Part shown: in pieces, positions 37,576-50,460 of the stretch
Position numbering within the stretch: the first letter of the stretch is position 1
Layout: every line of letters begins with the position of its first letter
Position numbers and translations under genes: made by a program
Notes under the pieces: generated by a model
Databases searched by the model: none
What the model saw: the letters and a program-made list of their open reading frames with translations, nothing else
Told to the model about the DNA's origin: nothing
Assembly: GCA_029851415.1 (NCBI GenBank)
Contig: CM056742.1
Coordinates: forward strand, 158,911,121 to 158,975,120
Reading direction: 5' to 3'
Origin: Eretmocerus hayati
Lineage: Eukaryota; Arthropoda; Insecta; Hymenoptera; Aphelinidae
Length of the DNA stretch: 64,000 nt

Positions 37576-40500
37576 TTTTGGGCTCATATGAACTTATTCC
37601 CCAGAATACGGAAGTCCAGTTCGTGGCCGCGATAAAATTGAGAAAAACTGACTTCGCAGCAAAAGTGTTAATCCGCCCATTTCCAGACGTGGTCCGTTTG
37701 AGATAGCAGTATAAAAATACTCTAGAGATGTCATTGCCGTGAAAATACTACGAAAGAGATTGAGCTAATTCCCTATTTTGAATTTCCGTTTGCGTTCATT
37801 TACCCGTATCCATAACAATGCATAAATATAAATTTTATGTAGTGTAATGTATGACTGGGACACTTATCTACCTCTCAGATTTTCTCCATCTTCTTGATCA
37901 ATCGTCTTCAAACTATCGCAAAAACGCCGGGAAAAATGTGACCCAATAGATGTAATCTACAGGTAGCATGGCAAGCAAGAGCTTCCTGTATCAATCATGA
38001 GTAGTTTTGTGGATTTTTCGTCCTTGATGTTTAATATATGAGATGATTATTTGGTCTCATATATTCCTGTATCAATCTTCGTCACGGGATCCCCCGAATT
38101 TAGAGGGTACAATCAGTACCACGCACGTTCTTCTGCCACTAAACATGCGTGGATTTGTAATGTATCAATATTTTAATAGTGAACTGCGTGACACTCGTAT
38201 ATATGGTATACGATGGGTTTCTTGGAGGAAATTGACAAGCGTGCATGCCTGGCATCCTCGGTCAATATACACGTGCAAATAAATTTGAGTGGCATGTAGG
38301 CCAAGAATAGCACGTGTCTCGAACGAATTTCACAAGTGACAAGATGCCTCTGGAACGAATATATGAGAACAGTACCTTCCTAATTACAGGCCGTCTCGGA
38401 GAACATTCGCTTCGTCTTGTTCTTGGAGAATGGATCTGTTTTCGAATTTTTGGATTTCTAGTCACATACGCGACACGTGTTCACAGAAAATTTGCATCAC
38501 AAACCTTTTGGGTAGGCATGCAAATTTTCGATTCCTGTAAGGTCTGCTGGCCGTGCGCTCATGCACACCGTGTAATCTGATTGGTGACCGAGGGTGTGAA
38601 AGAGGACCCTAAAAAAGTATGCGTATTGACAACTGTCGTTGTGTCAAAGTCGACTATCAAAGTGTGAAGCCAGTGTAATTTTTGAGAGGCCGCATTCTTC
38701 CATGAAGAATTGTTCTTGCTACTTTCATTGGAAAATGAATGCACTACGGTTTTGTGTTGGGATTTGTGTGGAGTGTGATCGGCCTGATAAGTAATTTCAA
38801 GTATGTAGAAGACTTCACATCACCGCGTAATGTTACCGCGCCATCCTCAATCAATCTCATCATGACTCAACTTCAAGATCTTCTGATGACAATCTACCAC
38901 GTTCCCGATCCTTCAGGAATCTTTTGCTTGAGCAGACGAAGTCTGATACACAACTTTCACCGTAGATCACGCACAGAATTTTTCGGTAAAAATTACGAGC
39001 ATAGTTAGCGTAATTGTGGTACGTCAGACATTTCAGATTTCTTATTGCGGATGATTGTCGAGAAAAATTACCAATACTGTCTGGTAAATTCTATTTTAGA
39101 TCAAAAATTGTATCAAATCTGATGAAAAAGTGCGTTGAGTCCGCAAGTTCGAGCCCCGTAAGATGGCTTTGAAGTCAGCTCTTTAAGGTAGAAAAAGTTG
39201 CGTGATATGTAGGAGGCAAGTTTAAAAATTCAAACAAAGTTGGCATGAAATTATTTAGACAACGGCGAGTGATGAAAACGTTCAAGTTTACGTGTTTGAG
39301 TCGATGAAAAACTTAGAGGAATATATTGAACCGGATTGTAGACCGAGTACCAAACCGTTCTGTAATGGCTTGTTTACTGTCCATTTCTACCTCAGAGAGT
39401 TTCTTTTTTTCGCCGCTAGATGTGCCACTTTTGCTCCGACGTGCGGATTTGGGTAAATTTTGCGGACACTCATGGGGTAACTTTTACCCCATCTCAGTGT
39501 GAAGAGCTGGATGCACCTGCGCGCGCCGCGACGTTGTTGTCGCGGAGCTCATTGCAGAGATGAACGGAACTACATAATCTCGACAAACGGTTCCATCGTC
39601 GCGATTTTTACAAATTAATATGAACGTGACGGTACAGACCTCCACTTCTGCACCTCATAAATTGACTTTATGATCAGATGAAGTTTCTGCGCTCTACTCT
39701 CGGCATCTTATTACCTAACCTCTCAAAAATTTTGGTATACGAGTATTGACAAGAAGTACATTGTTTGATTCCGTTCTGGCGGAGATACCTAAATTTTGAT
39801 TCGAGGGCGGAGCATATTACACACCGATGAAACAGCTTGAACTTGCTTAATCATCTTCTATTGAGCAGAGTAACATCACTACAAGTGGCATAGGAGAATA
39901 GTACATTTCCGTACTGAGCGCGGTAGCCCATTTTGGGCACTAGGACAGTTTGTATGTCGAGCGAAGCGAGACAGACATGTCCTCCAGTGCCCAAAATGGG
40001 CTTGCAAGTGAAGTGCAGATATATTTTTTTGTTACGAGAACCCTAAAATCCCATTTAAACGCGGCATTTTCAGGTTAGAGTAATGAAAACCATATTCTTC
40101 GTACAGGGAAAAGTTACCTCGCATGCACGTAAAAATTGGCGCTCCTAGGCGGCGCGTCCCACGATTGCGGGCATGTAGCATAATTTTTTCCTGTAGCAGT
40201 CTCCTAATTTTTATCGAAAAAATCGAAAAATTTTGTGCGGGATAGTTCAAACGAGTAATAATGATCCGATGGAGGTCTGACGTCATCGTTGGGTTATAAC
40301 GCGACAAAACGGTCGTGCATGCCGTCCCAAATCGACACTAAAGTTCCAGCTTGGCTTAACACTGAGCCTCGGTGATTATTCACTGGTCGTTAAATCGCTT
40401 GTTTGTTTGGTAGTAACAACTTTCATGCCAGCCTAATTGTTCAGCACCGTCGTGCAACCCGTAATGCCATGTTTCTACTATACTTGGCCACAGTTACAAC

Positions 40501-41879
40501 GATCCGGGAATGTAATACCTTGTCAGAGTAGATAGATACCAAAGAATATGGAACTGTGGCTAGTACTTGTAAATAAGTTCGGAAGACCAGTCACGTCGAG
40601 TCTAGTGATGATAAGTTACGAAATTGGAAGGTTCTAATTTGATCCGAATTGAATTCTTAAATCATCTTACTTATTCAAATATTTCATCTTTTCGAATGAT
40701 CGGTCACCCACTCAAGTACGAACCACGATGAACGTTGCTCAACCTTCGTTAGTGCATTGTAAAAACTATCACTGAGCGAGCTTGGTAATACAAAGCTCAC
40801 ACGCAGTATCGCACGCTATCTCAATAATGTACGAATTTCGTTCAATCTTACGATTCACGAATAAAAACCTTGGAGTTTTCTGACTGGATATCTTGTCACA
40901 GTCGATCCTCATCGGCCGTCGACTGTCAAAAGAATCTTTCATCCTTTCAACTCAGGTATCTTGGTGTCCAGATTAACCAGATTCAACACAGACCTTTGCT
41001 TAAAGACCTCCCATTTGAATCTGCGCTCACCAGTCCCAGCAATAGAAGATAATCTTCTGTTAGTATTCACATTCTACTTTTAATAGCTATGACAGTGAGA
41101 AAGTGAACCATTTAGGAAAGTAAGATTCAGATTTGCTTATTGTGACCAAATAGCGAGAAATGGTTTGAGGAAGGGCTTGTTCGGGATGACCAGTTGCTGC
41201 TCAGAATGGAAGCACAAGGCGCGTAATTTGGCGTTAACGGCTCCCTAGGCAACGGCGCAAGCTTGCAGTCGAGGAAGGTTCTTGTCTGGTCTAGACCCGT
41301 TTCCTATAGTTATACATACGTTAGGAAAATGTATCTGCTGCTGCTGCTGACCGACCGACAACGCGAGCAATATGCGAAAGTTTTGGAGCTTCCCCAGCTG
41401 GTTGTCTCCGAAACCTTCCGCATCACTCTGTCTTCGAATTTAATTACTAAATAGTGCCTGAATTAGGCTGAAATAGCCCATTCCTGCCTGTGCAGAGTCC
41501 AATCTAAAAATGAATATGCTATGACCACGCGGTGACGATGGCAAATATGACAAGTGAGTCGTGCCAGTTTTTTGAAACTTCACGATTACTTGGTAATGAA
41601 CTCTGCTTCTAACGTAATCAAGATTTCTTCCAAAATTCTCACTATAATGGGCCTCAGTGGTTAAGCTCGCCATTTTGAATCCCCTAAATAATATGGTTAT
41701 GGGTCTAGTGGTACATCATTTGGCATCATAGGTTCTCAGTAGTTGGTTGATACGTTGATCAGCAAATGTTTGCATAGTCTCCTCTTGGTTATGTCGGAGA
41801 CTGTACATCTGCTCAAAAAATTCTCTTAATATGAACGATGAATGTCTTCATTCAGGGAAACATGCTAAATTCACCACTT
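37576..41879. other. Intergenic with one strong hairpin
   Basis: No gene recognised. Open frames of up to 91 codons lack similarity. A hairpin at 39925-40002 is listed separately. Confidence 0.4.
39925..40002. repeat. 78-bp hairpin
   Basis: Arms AGCCCATTTTGGGCACTAGG and CCAGTGCCCAAAATGGGCT pair, extended by GACA...TGTC, around the small loop region GAGCGAAGCGAG. The start of each arm, GCCCATTTTGGGC, is itself palindromic. Confidence 0.7.
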
Positions 41880-42100
41880 GAGAATAATTTGCCCCCGCTT
41901 CAGACTTTGGATATAAAAAATGATTTATTGCCCGTGAATCTGGTCGTCTATTCTCGAACTTATCAAAAAATCGAATGACCTCATTAAAATATAATTTTCA
42001 CACATTTAGAGAAAAATTAGGCACGCCCTTTTGCAAATGTGAGATAACTAAACGTCAGCTGATCTAGTTAAAAGGGCACTGAGCTCACTTTGAAGATTTT
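41880..42100. mobile_element. Degenerate relative of the 36.7-kb element
   Basis: AATAATTTGCCCCCGCTTCA and AAAATTAGGCACGCCC echo the terminal and internal phrases of the 36728-37507 element in the same arrangement. Too decayed to delimit. Confidence 0.35.
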
Positions 42101-45100
42101 TGAACATGCTTCCCGACAAATTGAGCTACATTGAGTGATATCAAAAATATCCAAAGGCTGTTAGCTAAGCAAGATGAACATGATTATTGGTGGCTGTCAT
42201 GTACATCTACCTTTTGTGAAACGATGTTTGGAGAAGTTACTTGTTTGGACATTGGAATAAATGTTGTCTCTGTCCTGGCGATTCCAAGAGATCCTTTTCC
42301 CCCGTATTTATAAGTCTCAAATGAACTCCAACATGTCTCCGGGAAATCTATTGAAAATTCCGCATAAAGTGTAACGCGTGCCCCCCCCCCCCCCCGAATC
42401 TATGTAGAGATCCATTCCTTTCCCCAGCCATTAGAATCCAAGAGTCATGTGGTACCTATTTTGTCATTCTTAAAGATATCCAACACCTCATCTCAATGTC
42501 TTTATCACAGATGTCTTAGCCATATACGATCTCGGCACAAATTTCAGAGATTCCAGAGAACTACAATCAAGCATATCGGGACACAAAACTTTTGACCGGC
42601 TTCTGATGAGTACTTCTGAGCCAAACTATCATCAAATTTTCGTTGAAATTATTTTCTCAAATCACTGGTACGTCTGGTGTAACCTGAATGCAATAGCCGT
42701 AGCGTGATATTCCCAGATGATTTACAGATAATAAGCTATCGATGAGACAGTGATTGTTCATCTTCCCTCCATCTCTACCAAATACACCAGTTGCGAAAAT
42801 CTCGCACTCTCACTCGCGAAAACAGTAAAATGATTGCTACTCACATGCATAAAAGAAGCCTGCACGAATAACGGTGAAATGCAGTCTTTCTGACTCCATC
42901 GGGGTCTATCTTAATTTCATCTTACTCTTTAACTCTACCTGAGTTAGAAAAAGTGCCGTTTTAATGCACATTCTCGCGGTATATCGGGATCTCTTCTTGC
43001 TTGGCGGGGCTAAACCAAGAGAGATGTTGCGAGGCGGGTAAGCAAATGCCTCTATCGTTCAACCTATATATCAGAAATGGATTCGAGCTCACACGAAGGG
43101 ATAGAAGGTAAATGGGGGTGAGGCTAAAATGAAAGTTGGGCGCGGGACTTACCGCAGCAAATCCGGCTTGATTAAAACACTATAGGAGAAATCCCGCATA
43201 CCTCTTTAGCCTTGTGAGCTTGTGTAGTCGATATCCCATTCTATGTATAGTACATAAAACCTTGCTTGTCGTGCATCTCTTGCTAGCTTGCTAAATCCCT
43301 TCGACGTGCGATATACACCTATACTCTACGTCGAACATCTCCTTCACGCCATCAAACTGCTGTTTGAGCAGATTCATGAATTATAGCTAGAGCACCAATT
43401 CTAAATTTCTCGAGATTTTGTAGCGCTTATAGATCGTGCTACTGAAAGATCTTTTCGATCAATAGTTCATGACGCTCTTTCGCAGATTCTATCACTCCTT
43501 CAATTACAGCCTAATTTACATCCTATCCTGAGAGTTTAATTTATTAATCAGTTAACTCTGATGAGAAAAGAGCTTTGCTTCACCCATAAATCTATAAAAC
43601 TCACAAGGAGCGAACCGTCGATTTGGTTCACCAGTCAAGACCGAAATTTCTTTCCACTCTTATACCTGATAGAATATGAAGAACCCAGAATAAGTCTGTC
43701 AAATGCGCCCCAAGTTCGGAGATACAGCTAACAAAATTAGCGTTGCCCATGAAGGTCGATGATGAGAATCTACTTGGGTGCAGGTTATAAAGAGTAATAT
43801 AAGTTTGTGTCCTATGCAACGCTTACGATTTTTGGTGTATCTTCGAAGAAGAGGCTCACTCCGCAGAGTTGGTTTGGCTTCTTCATAATATACATGGTTC
43901 ACAACTTTGAATAAATTTAGGCAATATTGATGACTATTGGATCCCTGCGCCATGTTACTCGCGATGCAGAGATAGGTGGTCAAATTATTAAGTCAGTTTA
44001 AACTCGTAACAATATCCTCAACATGAATTTCACGCTAGAACCTTCAATCCATGTCTCAGAATGAATTTCCGAACTTTTTGATGGAATAAAGATGTTGTTA
44101 CTAAGAATCAAAAGAAAACAGTCTTGAGAGGAAGATTTAGCAAATGTTCTGTATCGTTTTTTCTCATTGGGTGTAGAACTCTTGACTTTTTGAAACCCTC
44201 ACAAACAAACTTTCTAACAAAATTGATTTTCGGGTAAATGTTTGGTCGATCGTTTTTAATGAGTCAACGTACGTAAAATTGATTTTCAAATCCATCTCAT
44301 CCGCCTCTTGATGAGTAATTTCTTCGGATTGCACTATGGTGGGTATGGCTCATGGTACGAGCATATTTTCATTTCCATCAGCTATTTTTTATGATGGAAG
44401 TATTCAGAAGATCCATTCGATGGGTTTCAAATTATTGAGTCATTGTGGGTGTGGAGGGTGTGGGTCTTCGATTAAAAGAGTCAGAAGGAAAGTATCAAAG
44501 TCGCTTCATAGTGACGGAATAGTTTTGAATTGACAACTAATTTTTCGTGTCAAGCTACGTTCATTTGAACAAATGCACCAGTCGAATCCTCAGATTCTTA
44601 CCCTGTCACCATATCTTCCATCGAATCTTCAGGATGGAACTAGAATAATGTATATACGTCAAGCCAAAATAATTTATGATGAGATCAAACCTATCCCCGT
44701 GAATTGAAACAGTAACTGAAGAAATCACGGCATATTCAAAGCAGTTCATCATCGGCAACACGACAATTCAGTGTGAGGATATTGGCCACGGACGGTAACT
44801 TTGCATCCACAATTGACCGATCAAATGATAGGAAGAGAGAGAAAGAGAGACAGAGCAGTGACTTAATCCGTCGTAACCTCAGAGCTCATCCTCCAGTTCC
44901 ACTATCTCAGCAATATTCCTACAAACGAGCAGAGCGATCGAAATTATACTTACACTCACACACCCGTACGAAATCGCAGCTCAAAGCCTCAACATATAAT
45001 CTTAATGCAGTCTTAGGTGAACCGGAACTGAGGCTATATTTCATTATAACCCCGCAGTCTTTCCGGACCCGAGGTTCAACCACCATCTCTTCACCATTGC

Positions 45101-46115
45101 GAACCCTTTCCGTCGCAGCTGTATATCGGGTTGAGAGAGAAAGATGAGCAAAGGAATCGCAGAATTGCGTTGCCAAAGTCAGAGAGCGATATGAAGGCAA
45201 CGGTAAATTTGCGGGGGAGAAGAAATTATCTCGACAAGACAGGCAAAGCGAAGACCGGAAAAAGCTCTTGAGAGTATCATCTTGCCTTGTAGCTATGAAG
45301 AGAGAGGCTCGGATAACTCTATCATGCTTGTGATTTGGCAATCTATGGCTGGTGAATTAGTCTGAACAACAAAATCATGGGGGTGGCGCAACCGAGGAAT
45401 CGAAATATTTCTAATTATGATTCAGATAAGTCAAAAACGAGAAGAGGTACAAATTCGTTCCTTCGCTAAAATATGAGGTCTTTCCAAGTACCATTTAGGT
45501 CTTGTAGACTGTGAGTCGAAAAGTGTTCCTCGTTTTCCAGAAATGTCGTACAGTGAATGACATTATTTTACTCTTGGACGATTTGATTACACAAACCCAC
45601 AAAGAAAAAGTTCTGACCTAACTCCGAAATTATACAGCCTATAGATCCTTGGTCCGAATTCAAGGTCGATTCGGTCCCAGTGCGAGAAGATTCTGATAAA
45701 AGGTCAAAAAATCATGATTTTTCAAGAATGCAAGGGGCTCGTAACTTAACCAAACTTGAGTTGGAGGTTACTGCATGTTTAAGGAGGCGCTGAATCCAAA
45801 TCCGGTGTCTGTTTTATCTCAGCACATGTAGGTTCTGACATCACCTCAGAAAATCATGATATTACGGCAATCCTCGGAATATTCGGATCTTAGAGTTTCA
45901 CCATGCGACCTTTGGATCTGCAGATTTGCTAAATCAGGATTTTGGACTAGTTCCGCTCTAACACAGGAGAATTTCAACATAACCTTAAATAATAACCATG
46001 AATGTATAAATAGAAATCTTGTCGGAATCGAAGGAATTAAATAATTAAATTAAATTAAATAATATTAAAACGCGTGACGACTTTTAGGTGTCCGGAATCA
46101 CTAGATTTTTTCCCC
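42101..46115. other. Intergenic, no gene recognised
   Basis: Includes a run of about 17 C near 42380-42396 and the MITE fragment at 43666. Overlapping open frames at 44773-45147 (+) and 44919-45341 (-) resemble no family. An AAATT-rich stretch lies near 46037-46070. Confidence 0.4.
43666..43765. mobile_element. Fragment of the 340-bp palindromic MITE
   Basis: About 100 bp match the left arm of the intron-3 copy: TATGAAGAACCCAGAATAAG, CTGTCAAATG, GAGATACAG and the core GCGTTGCCCAT. The second arm was not found, so this is a partial, older copy. Confidence 0.6.
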
Positions 46116-46310
46116 TAGATATTAACCTTACCCTGCGGAAATGTCCCTAGAACTGTTTTAACCTACCCTGACCTGACTCGTTACTATGAAATATTCCCCT
46201 AGACTGTTCTAACCTAACCTGGCTCGATTATCTTCTAGAGAGAAATATCCCTAGATTTTAACTAACCTAACCTGACCATTATTTACCTTCTTCCCCTAGA
46301 TTTTTTTTTT
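46116..46310. repeat. Diverged ~65-bp tandem repeat with CCTAACC motifs
   Basis: About three units, each with a (T)CCCCTAGA phrase followed by AACCTAACCTG or AACCTACCCTGACC. A T-run ends the array near 46300-46310. Confidence 0.55.
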
Positions 46311-46787
46311 TTTACAATTTTACCCGTTTTATTACATCTATTCTATTTTACCTATGTTATGGATTTTAACCTTAATTATCGCGATTTTTCTCGTTTTTAG
46401 ATTTTGTACCACTTTGGATTTTATTTGTTTCATTCGACTTGTTTCGTTTTTCCTTGTTTTTTATGGATTTTTTTCCCCTTTTTATTCATTATTTATTTAT
46501 AAATTTATCTGATTTCTTACCTCTTTCGAAAATTTCATTTTCTAGAACTGTCCAAAGTCTGTTTGTTGCACCCTTGCCGTGTTATCATGTTTTCGCACCG
46601 TATTCCCTTTTGAAGCTCCCACTCACCTTACTTTCGTAAGGCGTCAGGCGCAGGAATACGGGCTACTAAATGTTTCCAGGCATTTTGTGGGTACCACTGT
46701 CCTTGTCTGGCTCGAATTGATGAGTGAGTTTCCGTCAAAAGTCTATCTGTTGAACCTTCGCTTCGAGCCATCGTTGAATTCACGTCA

Positions 46788-46846
46788 TTTTCTACACTTG
46801 CTCACCATACATAGGTATTATGATGTCGCAAGTGTAGAAAACAGAT
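46788..46846. repeat. Hairpin with 14-bp stem
   Basis: TTTTCTACACTTGC and GCAAGTGTAGAAAA are exact reverse complements separated by about 27 bp. It lies just before the GATGA-rich array. Confidence 0.7.
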
Positions 46847-46889
46847 TGATCCAACGATGGGAGCTTGGGTCCCTCCGTCTCTGTCCGTG

Positions 46890-48900
46890 AATGGAATGTG
46901 ATGGATGAGAGAATGGATGATGATAATGGCGATGATGAAAATGATGAAGAAGATGTTGAATTCGCCCCGAAGTAGGCGATCATTGCCTGATTTATGATGC
47001 ATGCGATGAGGTGGTGAGGATCATGTAGAAAAGGAGAAGAGATGGTGATAGAGAAGAAATTGGTATGAGAGATGATGAGATTGAATGGAGGTAAGATAGA
47101 ATAAGAGAAGTGGAGGGAAAGAGACGAATAAAAAGTAAGGAAGAAAAGGAGATGGTATGGATGAACAGTATGTAATGATGAAAAAACGGGAGGGAAAGAG
47201 ATGAAGAAGAAGTAGGCAGGGAAATGAGATGGTATGAAAATGATGAGTAGAAAATGATATGAAAGATAAGGAGATTGAATGATAGAAGGAATTGCCTCAC
47301 CCTCCCACTCGGAAGTGAATTGGGACGCAACCTCTGCACCCGAAGGCGGCTTACCTGCGTGCAAGAATTCGCCTCCTGGCGATCGTTAGCGATCATTGGC
47401 TGATTAATGATGCATGCGATGAGCTGGTGAGAATGATGTAGAATAGGAGAGGAGATGGTGGTAGAGTAGAAATTGGTATGAGAGATGATGAGATTGAATG
47501 GAGGTGAGACATAATAAGAGAAGTTGACGGAAAGAGACGAATAGAAAGTAAGAAAGGAAAGGAGATGGTATGAATGAAGAGTATGTAATGACATGAGGAA
47601 TTGGAATGAGATGGAGATGATGATGATGAAAAAATAGGAGGGAAAGAGATGAAGAAGGAGTAGGCAAAGAAATCAGATGGTATAAAAATGATGAATAGAA
47701 AATGATATGAAAGATAATGAGATTGAATGATAGAAGGAATTGCCTCACCCTCCTACTTGGAAGTAAATTCGGACGCAACCTCTGCACCCGAAGGCAGCTT
47801 ACCTGCGTGCAAGAATTCGTCTCCAAGTAGGTGATCATTGGCGGATTTATGATGAATGTGATGAGGTGGTGAGAATGATGTGGAAAAGGAGATAAGATGG
47901 CGGTAGAGTAGGAAATTGATGAAAGATGATGAGATTGAATGAAGTTGAGATGGAATAAGAATAGAGAAGGGGACGAGATGAAGAAAATATAGGAGAAGAA
48001 CTGAGATGGTATGAATGAAGAGTATTTATGATGAATGTGATGAGGTGATGAGATTGATTTAGAAAAGGAGATAAGATGATATCGAAGTAGAAAATGGCAC
48101 GGAAAAATGAAGAGACCGGATGAAGGTAAGACAGAATAAAAGAAGAGGAGGAAAAGCGATAGAGAAAAAGTGGGGAAAAAATGAGATAGTGATGATGAAG
48201 AGTGTGGAATGAGATATGAAATTTAGATAAAATATGCAATGAATGACGAAATAGTCTGTGACGTATGAGATGGATGGGTGAGTGTGATGTAATGGAAGGG
48301 ATGATCGCCTCACCCTCCTCCTTGGATGTGAATTCGGACGCAACCTCTGCACCTGAAGGCAGCTTACCTGCGTGCAAAAATTCGCATCCAAATAGGCGAT
48401 CATCGGCGTATGATGAATGTGATGAGGTGGTGAGAATGATGTGGAAAAGGAGATGAGATGGCGGTAGAATAGGAAAAAGAGAAGAATGGTGTTGATGTTA
48501 TGAGAAGGATGAGAATGATCCCCTGACCCTCCTACTTGGTGATGCGTGCAAGATTTCACTTTCAAGTGGGCGATCATTGGCGTGTATGAATGTTGTAACG
48601 AGAAGGTGTGGATGATGGAGGAATTGAATGTAAGATAAATGTAGAAAATAAGATGAATTGTGTTGATGTAGAAAATGGGGAGAGAAAATGAGAAGGAACG
48701 AGGAAAGGGAAGGGAATGAAGTGAAAGTAAATGAGTTGGTGTTGAGGTAGAAGTTTAGTTGAAAGATGCAATGAATAAATGATTAAAATGAAAATTCGAT
48801 ACGATGAGCAAGGAAAGAGTAATGAGATGAATGAGGATGACCCCCTCACCCTCCTATTCGGTGATGAATTCGGACGCAACCTCTGCTTTTGCTGTCGATT
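46890..48900. repeat. Diverged tandem array, GATGA-rich, with a conserved ~100-bp block
   Basis: A purine-rich GATGAG/GAATGA background is interrupted by a conserved block with CCTCACCCTCC, GGACGCAACCTCTGCACC, GAAGGC-GCTTACCTGCGTGC and GGCGATCATTGGCG. Block starts are at about 47291, 47739, 48305, 48530 (truncated) and 48841 (truncated); the tail of another block, with no head, is at 46960. Unit length varies from about 220 to 560 bp. The long minus-strand open frames here are low-complexity by-products. Confidence 0.75.
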
Positions 48901-49234
48901 TCTTTCTCTAAAAAATTCTCACCCCGAGCATCGGCGTTTTGGCGATTTAGTTGTCTTCCTAGATTATTGGTTTCATTCTCACTCCGGGAGAATTTCCGGT
49001 ACGAACATTTGGACATTTCTTGGGTTTTGATTGCTCCTCTAGGTTTCAGCATGAATAATTTACGCCAGTAACATTTTCGGTACGAGCCGCTAGGTAGTCG
49101 CGGTATTTACGAGCCTCTCTGTGTTTTGGATCAGCTTTCTCTGCTAGGACCCTGTAACCGCTTGTAATTCGCAGGAAACGGCTGATAAAATTCGGATTGG
49201 GCCTTCATTTCCTTACCATAATCGGGTATCTATG

Positions 49235-49502
49235 CACTGTGAAAATGTTCCGAAAAATCACTATGCTGAGAGTAGGTAATCACGCAACCTACGCTGAGCG
49301 TAATCGAATCACTACTGCAATGTAGTAAATTTACAATTTTAGTTGGTGGTATTCATTAATGGCTCCATAAAACTACTAGCTGGGACTTTGGATTGATAAG
49401 ATTGCAGTGGTGATTTCACTACGCTCAGCGTAGGTCACCCGAGTTCCTACTCTCAGAGTAGGGAACCAGGTTCAGATCTTTTTTCGGATCTTTTTTTAAG
49501 TG
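49235..49502. mobile_element. 268-bp TIR element with CACTGT-type ends
   Basis: The left end CACTGTGAAAATGTTCCGAA pairs with the complement of the right end, CACTTAAAAAAAGATCCGAA. Next to the ends are palindromes CTACGCTGAGCGTAG-like and CTACTCTCAGAGTAG, repeated in inverted order. The outer ends resemble those of the 31.2-kb units, though the inner palindromes differ. Confidence 0.6.
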
Positions 49503-50277
49503 TACTTACTATAATAGCCTACAATACAAGCTTGTAGCCGAACAACTGTCAGGTGTGTGATGCTATACTGATCCAGTGTCAATAATGTCATGCTGCCTCA
49601 CGATGCCCTCGCCCGTGTACAAGCACGCCACTGCACTCACGCAAGTATAACCGAATCGCGGGAAAAACTTGGATATCGCGAGAAGTACCAACACGCAGAG
49701 AAGTAGCCAACAGAAATCCCGGTGGCGCCGCCACATCCAAACTCATGCGGCTCGCGCTGAGATTTCCACTGCGAGGTACCCCTTCTTCCCATGCGAGGCA
49801 CCTCGAAATCGGTGGCGACGCGACCATGCTGATTTGAAGCTCGCGCTACGGCGCGGCGCACCGCCGTACATATCACGTCGTCACTGTGACATGACTCGAT
49901 GAATTTAGGTGAAATTTTGTACACACATAGTTGAAGAAAATTGCTTCCACGTAGTGTAAGATTTGTGATGAAATATTTTACCAAAAAAATTAGAAAAATC
50001 GTTGTATTCTTTGAAGATTTCCATAGGTCCTTCAAACGTTAGCATAATTTTCGACATGTGAGAAACTTTTTCAGTTTTGAACTACAAGAAAACTCAAAGC
50101 GAGAAAGTTGTTCGTAAGGGTCTAAATTGTGATAATATCCAAGATTCGGACCGAATGATGTGATCCGAAAAAAGTGTAAGAAGTTTTTGTATTCGGGTCT
50201 TTGGAGGCTGAAGAGCACAAGTTTTTGTTTACGGCGCCTCCCCCAACAATTATTATAACAATTAAGGAGCCAGGCAA

Positions 50278-50400
50278 AATTTGTCCGTCCACATGTCGCA
50301 CATCGGGTCGCCTTTTCGGAAGGGGTGAAGTGTAATGGGTAGGTGGATGGTTGGGGAGGGTGGTGGGTGGGTGAGTCAATGGATGGATGGATGGATGGAT
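50278..50400. repeat. GGTGGATGG minisatellite with the shared upstream module, third site
   Basis: AATTTGTCCGTCC...CATCGGGTCGCC is followed by GGGTAGGTGGATGG and (GGAT)n. The order matches the module-plus-minisatellite arrangement of the 31-kb units. Confidence 0.5.
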
Positions 50401-50460
50401 TTCTATGAGGTATGAGGCACGAATTATGGAGAATGAGGTACAAACACCTCTGAAAAACGA

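Noticed and set aside
44773..45341. Overlapping open frames of 124 codons (+) and 140 codons (-)
   Set aside because: No recognisable domain, no splice context and similar length on both strands, as expected by chance in a less AT-rich patch.
25700..46010. Similarity between about 25.7-25.9 kb and 45.6-45.9 kb (phrases like TCAGTTCGGTCTCAGC and AATCATGATTTT)
   Set aside because: The resemblance is patchy and I could not align it convincingly by eye; it may be one old transposon family, but it is not supported enough to report.
46792..48577. Minus-strand open frames of 140-200 codons, several starting MHAGK-PSGAEVAS
   Set aside because: They are translations of the GATGA-rich tandem array. 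Composition is low-complexity (Ser/His/Ile/Leu/Phe), frames switch between units and no gene context exists. The repeated start string just reflects the conserved block.
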